A stretch of DNA of 64,000 nucleotides. Origin: Bacillaceae bacterium OF18-1A (GTDB taxonomy: Bacteria; Bacillota; Bacilli; Bacillales; Bacillaceae_G). Numbering within the stretch: position 1 is the first letter of the stretch; every line of letters begins with the position of its first letter. The position numbers were made by a program, and so were the translations under genes. The stretch covers positions 558,001 through 622,000 of the forward strand of contig JAQEWB010000001.1 in assembly GCA_027694045.1 (NCBI GenBank), read 5' to 3'. This document shows positions 61,469 to 64,000 of this stretch, piece after piece. Under the pieces are notes generated by a model. It was not told the DNA's origin, ran no database searches, and saw only the letters and a program-made list of their open reading frames with translations.

Positions 61469-61999
61469 CTATTCCAATTCTTTTTCCTTCTGAACCATAT
61501 GTAAATAAAGTACAAAATCCATCATTGTTGATGAATAACCAAGTTGACGAATCATTGCTGAAATATTTCCTCTATGATATGTACCATGATTTACGACGTG
61601 TTGCACTAATTCTAAAATCGAAGTTTCTAATTTCCCTACATATGGATTCTCGATAACAAATGCACCATTTACATCTTGTAATGTACTTAGAAATTCTTTA
61701 TATTGATTAGCCATATTTATAAACATTTTTTCTAATTCATTTATCGATTTTGTATCGATTTGTTTTTTTAACTGTTCACGATCTTGTATTGCTTCATTCA
61801 TACTTTTACCATGCAATATGTGTAACCATACTTGATCTGTAATATAAATATGCGCAAAAGTATCTTTAATTGATGGGAATACACTCTGTATCTGTTCATT
61901 AAAAATTGTCTCATAGTTTGGTAACTCTTTTAATCGATTGAATAATCGTATATTAGCCCAATCATGGTAATCAAATTGTTTTAACATATAATCTTTCAA
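61469..61999 (-). CDS. DinB-family metal-dependent protein
   Basis: A 176-aa four-helix bundle. The His triad pattern is visible: FAHIYITDQVWLHIL (first His region) and HVVNHGTYHRGNISAM (last two His). DinB/YfiT-like proteins include thiol-dependent metalloenzymes. ATG 61999 lies 14 bp after the DUF3891 stop, so the two are co-transcribed. Confidence 0.87.
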   Translation of the reverse strand: MKDYMLKQFDYHDWANIRLFNRLKELPNYETIFNEQIQSVFPSIKDTFAHIYITDQVWLHILHGKSMNEAIQDREQLKKQIDTKSINELEKMFINMANQYKEFLSTLQDVNGAFVIENPYVGKLETSILELVQHVVNHGTYHRGNISAMIRQLGYSSTMMDFVLYLHMVQKEKELE

Positions 62000-62013
62000 T
62001 CTAAATCGCCTCC

Positions 62014-62781
62014 TTATTGTATGAAACGAATACTTTGTTTCTTCCTTTCCGATTCTCTATCAGCCTTTGCAATCCCTTTTTCTTCAACTACATATTTATT
62101 TATAGTTTTATAATTTACATACGTATTAAATTCCATTTGAAATGGAAACGGTGTAATCCGAATTGTTTCTTCATCTACCCATTCAGCTTGTATAAGTTTA
62201 CCGTCCTTGCTATTAAACATTTCTGTTCCTTCAAAACCATCTTTAAACAAATCAATTTCATCATTCTTTTTTACACCAGGTTGGTTCATACATACATATA
62301 AAGAAAGTTCATCACAAAACTTTAGTAGTCTATAATGTTTATCGAAGATCGAAAATTGTTCTTTTGTTAACGTTTTCAATATTCTTTTTTGTCGTTCCAA
62401 TTCATGTTTATAAAAGGACATCATCTCTTCATCTTCCTCGTTTAACGGAAATGATAAAAAGTGTTTACTACAAAGTAATGCTCCGTATGGATTAGAATCT
62501 TCAATTTCATTCAAACCAATCGTATAAAAGACAAAACGTAATGAGCTTGGACAGTCCATAAATGTATATGGAATATTTTTAGCATCATTCAAAATTGGTA
62601 CTTTATCAAGTTCTATCCATCCTCTATCATGCTCATATATTGCATCTAGTGCCTCTTTTAAGTATGTTTTATTTTCAAAAAATTCTTCTTTTATGTGCCT
62701 TGCAATCTCTCCAGCCAAAAAACCATGATCATGTTGACGAATTAATATACTCTCTTTCACATTCTTTTCACGAAAAATCAT
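62014..62781 (-). CDS. DUF3891-family protein
   Basis: A 255-aa cytoplasmic protein. The N-terminal RQHDHGFLAGEIARHI and EHDRGWIELD motifs, with repeated His-Asp, are the DUF3891 marks and look like an HD-type metal site. The start is ATG 62781 after GAGGGGGAGT; upstream in-frame ATGs lack ribosome binding sites. First gene of an operon with the DinB-like gene. Function unknown; HD-like geometry would fit a phosphohydrolase. Confidence 0.82.
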   Translation of the reverse strand: MIFREKNVKESILIRQHDHGFLAGEIARHIKEEFFENKTYLKEALDAIYEHDRGWIELDKVPILNDAKNIPYTFMDCPSSLRFVFYTIGLNEIEDSNPYGALLCSKHFLSFPLNEEDEEMMSFYKHELERQKRILKTLTKEQFSIFDKHYRLLKFCDELSLYVCMNQPGVKKNDEIDLFKDGFEGTEMFNSKDGKLIQAEWVDEETIRITPFPFQMEFNTYVNYKTINKYVVEEKGIAKADRESERKKQSIRFIQ

Positions 62782-62984
62782 CTGTATACTCCCCCTCATC
62801 CTCATAATATAGCTTTTTGTATACATCAATTCTTAATTAATGCTTAATATTAGCAGGGATTCAGTCTCTTGCAACGAAATTAACATAACTATATAGCATT
62901 CTTTCTAATCATAGTGATAGCTTTATCTTTACTATCCATTATACTAAAACTTTCATTCTAAAAAATTTTTTATGAGGTGAAAAA

Positions 62985-63257
62985 ATGAACAAAACAGAAT
63001 TAGTTAAAAATGTGGCACAATCAGCTGATATTTCTCAAAAGGATGCTTCTGCAGCTGTACAATCCGTATTTGACACAATTGCTACTGCATTACAATCTGG
63101 AGATAAAGTTCAATTAATCGGTTTTGGAACTTTTGAAGTGCGAGAAAGATCAGCTCGTACAGGTCGTAATCCGCAAACTGGAGAAGAAATCCAAATTGCT
63201 GCTGGGAAAGTTCCAGCATTTAAAGCTGGGAAAGAGTTAAAAGAAGCTGTAAAATAA
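62985..63257 (+). CDS. hup: HU-family DNA-binding protein
   Basis: A 90-aa histone-like protein that bends and compacts DNA as a dimer. It begins [20 protein letters not shown] and has the HU signature [20 protein letters not shown] (about residues 46-65) on the flexible arm. ATG 62985 follows TGAGGTG. Such genomes have more than one HU gene; this may be a secondary copy. It ends in an exceptionally long terminator hairpin. Confidence 0.95.
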   Translation: MNKTELVKNVAQSADISQKDASAAVQSVFDTIATALQSGDKVQLIGFGTFEVRERSARTGRNPQTGEEIQIAAGKVPAFKAGKELKEAVK

Positions 63258-63298
63258 ACAAGAAACCAGCCTCTAAAAGGCTGGTTTCTTGTTTATTT
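63252..63298. terminator. long bidirectional terminator
   Basis: 20-bp perfect stem (63252-63271 with 63279-63298) and a 7-nt loop, overlapping the HU stop codon. Confidence 0.9.
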
Positions 63299-63326
63299 CT
63301 CAAAGTGTTATAGAAAACTTAAATAC

Positions 63327-64000
63327 TTACGCTACACTGCGATACTCTTCTTCATTTTCTTTTTTCTTAGTCGGTTCCTGAATTAAAATTGCGATAATAA
63401 GCGATACGACACATAATACGCCAATCACCATGAAAGTTGGTTTGAATCCACCTAGAATTGCACCAATGAAAGAACCTGCTAGCGCTCCAAGACCGAAGCC
63501 TTGATACACGAATCCATAGTTTTTACTATGATTCTTCATACCGAAGAAATCACCGACAATAGCTGGGAAAATAGTGATATTTCCACCAAAGCAAAACGCT
63601 ACACTTGCTACACATACGAAGTAGATACCGTAATTTAAATCTACGAAACTTAGAACTAAGACTGAAGTAGCCATAGCAACAAAAGTACCAGTAACAATTT
63701 TTAAACGACCGATTTTATCTGATAATGGCCCTAGAATGATACGACCTAACGTATTGAAGATTGCAACCATAGCCACTGCATTAGCTGCTGTTGTTGCACT
63801 AAGTCCTACAAGTTGAACACCGATGTCTTTTACCATACCAATTAAGTATAATCCACTCATACATGACGTGAATAACATAATGAATAAAAGGTATGCTTGT
63901 TTTGTGCCTAACATTTCTTTTGTTGTATAGTCCTTACTGTTTGTTTCACTCACTGCACCCTTATCTGCAGCCTGATGAATTAAGCAAGCACCAAGTACTA
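63327..64000 (-). CDS. MFS transporter (OxlT/YhjX type), C-terminal part
   Basis: The frame is open through the right window edge, so only the C-terminal 224 or so residues are seen. Six helices follow a cytoplasmic loop (KDYTTKEMLGTKQAYLLFIM). GRIILGPLSDKIGRLKIVT is the MFS inter-helix motif of the second half, and FPAIVGDFFGMKNHSKNYGF is typical of the oxalate/formate antiporter (OxlT) family. A GTG at 63953 inside the frame is probably not the start. The substrate is unknown. Confidence 0.88.
   Translation of the reverse strand, partial: VLGACLIHQAADKGAVSETNSKDYTTKEMLGTKQAYLLFIMLFTSCMSGLYLIGMVKDIGVQLVGLSATTAANAVAMVAIFNTLGRIILGPLSDKIGRLKIVTGTFVAMATSVLVLSFVDLNYGIYFVCVASVAFCFGGNITIFPAIVGDFFGMKNHSKNYGFVYQGFGLGALAGSFIGAILGGFKPTFMVIGVLCVVSLIIAILIQEPTKKKENEEEYRSVA

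Noticed and set aside
1-64000. CRISPR arrays, tRNA and rRNA genes, intact insertion sequences, prophage
   Set aside because: No regularly spaced direct repeats, no recognisable tRNA or rRNA sequence and no transposase or phage structural gene was seen on either strand.

Overview
This 64 kb window is a chromosomal segment of a Bacillus cereus-group bacterium. It is AT-rich with strong AGGAGG-type ribosome binding sites. It carries a BclB/ExsJ-type collagen-like exosporium glycoprotein, a Spo0E-like phosphatase, tandem T-box and glycine riboswitch leaders, a YdjO-type cold-induced protein, a BceAB-type transporter and many GNAT acetyltransferases. No rRNA, tRNA, prophage, intact IS element or CRISPR array was seen.

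Layout. 1-4.6 kb: DEAD-box helicase N-terminus (cut by the window edge), a DUF1232 protein, a gutted threonine dehydratase, a PlsY paralogue upstream of a GNAT/class-V-aminotransferase fusion, and a truncated BadF-type kinase. 4.8-8.1 kb: a TelA operon, an O-methyltransferase and a 52-aa protein. 8.1-10.35 kb: an FAD oxidoreductase and ECF41 sigma factor operon preceded by an exact ECF41-type promoter. 10.5-13.2 kb: a spore-surface cluster (cupin protein, 51-aa Ser/Asn/Gln-rich protein, collagen-like exosporium glycoprotein); the first two have sigma-K-like promoters. 13.9-19 kb: a XRE-cupin regulator divergent from a LysE exporter, then a heterodimeric ABC exporter whose second subunit has a nonsense mutation. 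19-28.5 kb: metabolic and housekeeping genes, including a cold-shock gene with a hairpin leader, ydjO and a HemY oxidase. 28.6-31.6 kb: a 49-aa Spo0E-like gene, an unrecognised helical protein, and a second XRE-cupin regulator divergent from an EamA exporter. 31.6-39.3 kb: DUF2935, several GNATs (one fused to pentapeptide repeats), a broken chloramphenicol acetyltransferase, and an MMPL pump with a divergent TetR. 39.3-46.4 kb: a hydrophobic microprotein, small or broken genes, hydrolases, methyltransferases and a ZIP transporter. 46.5-53 kb: pyruvate oxidase, an orphan pair of Dpp-type permeases and a BceAB-like pair. 53.2-56.6 kb: a threonyl-tRNA synthetase behind two tandem T-boxes, and RluF. 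56.7-64 kb: small enzymes, a tandem glycine riboswitch controlling a Na+/amino-acid symporter, DinB/DUF3891, HU, and an MFS transporter running off the right edge.

Three themes stand out. First, regulation is visible in the DNA: an ECF41 promoter, sigma-K-like promoters, two riboswitch classes, palindromic operators and a cold-shock leader. Second, gene decay is frequent: internal deletions, frameshifts, a nonsense mutation and end fragments. Third, a family of dispersed repeats shares one end, ATAAAGTGAAACTTTAAT, and occurs at four or more sites; one copy lies at the end of the broken cat gene and a matching end motif lies at the truncation point of the BadF kinase remnant. The best candidate for an undescribed system is the PlsY paralogue next to the GNAT-aminotransferase fusion, which could make an N- and O-acylated amino lipid.
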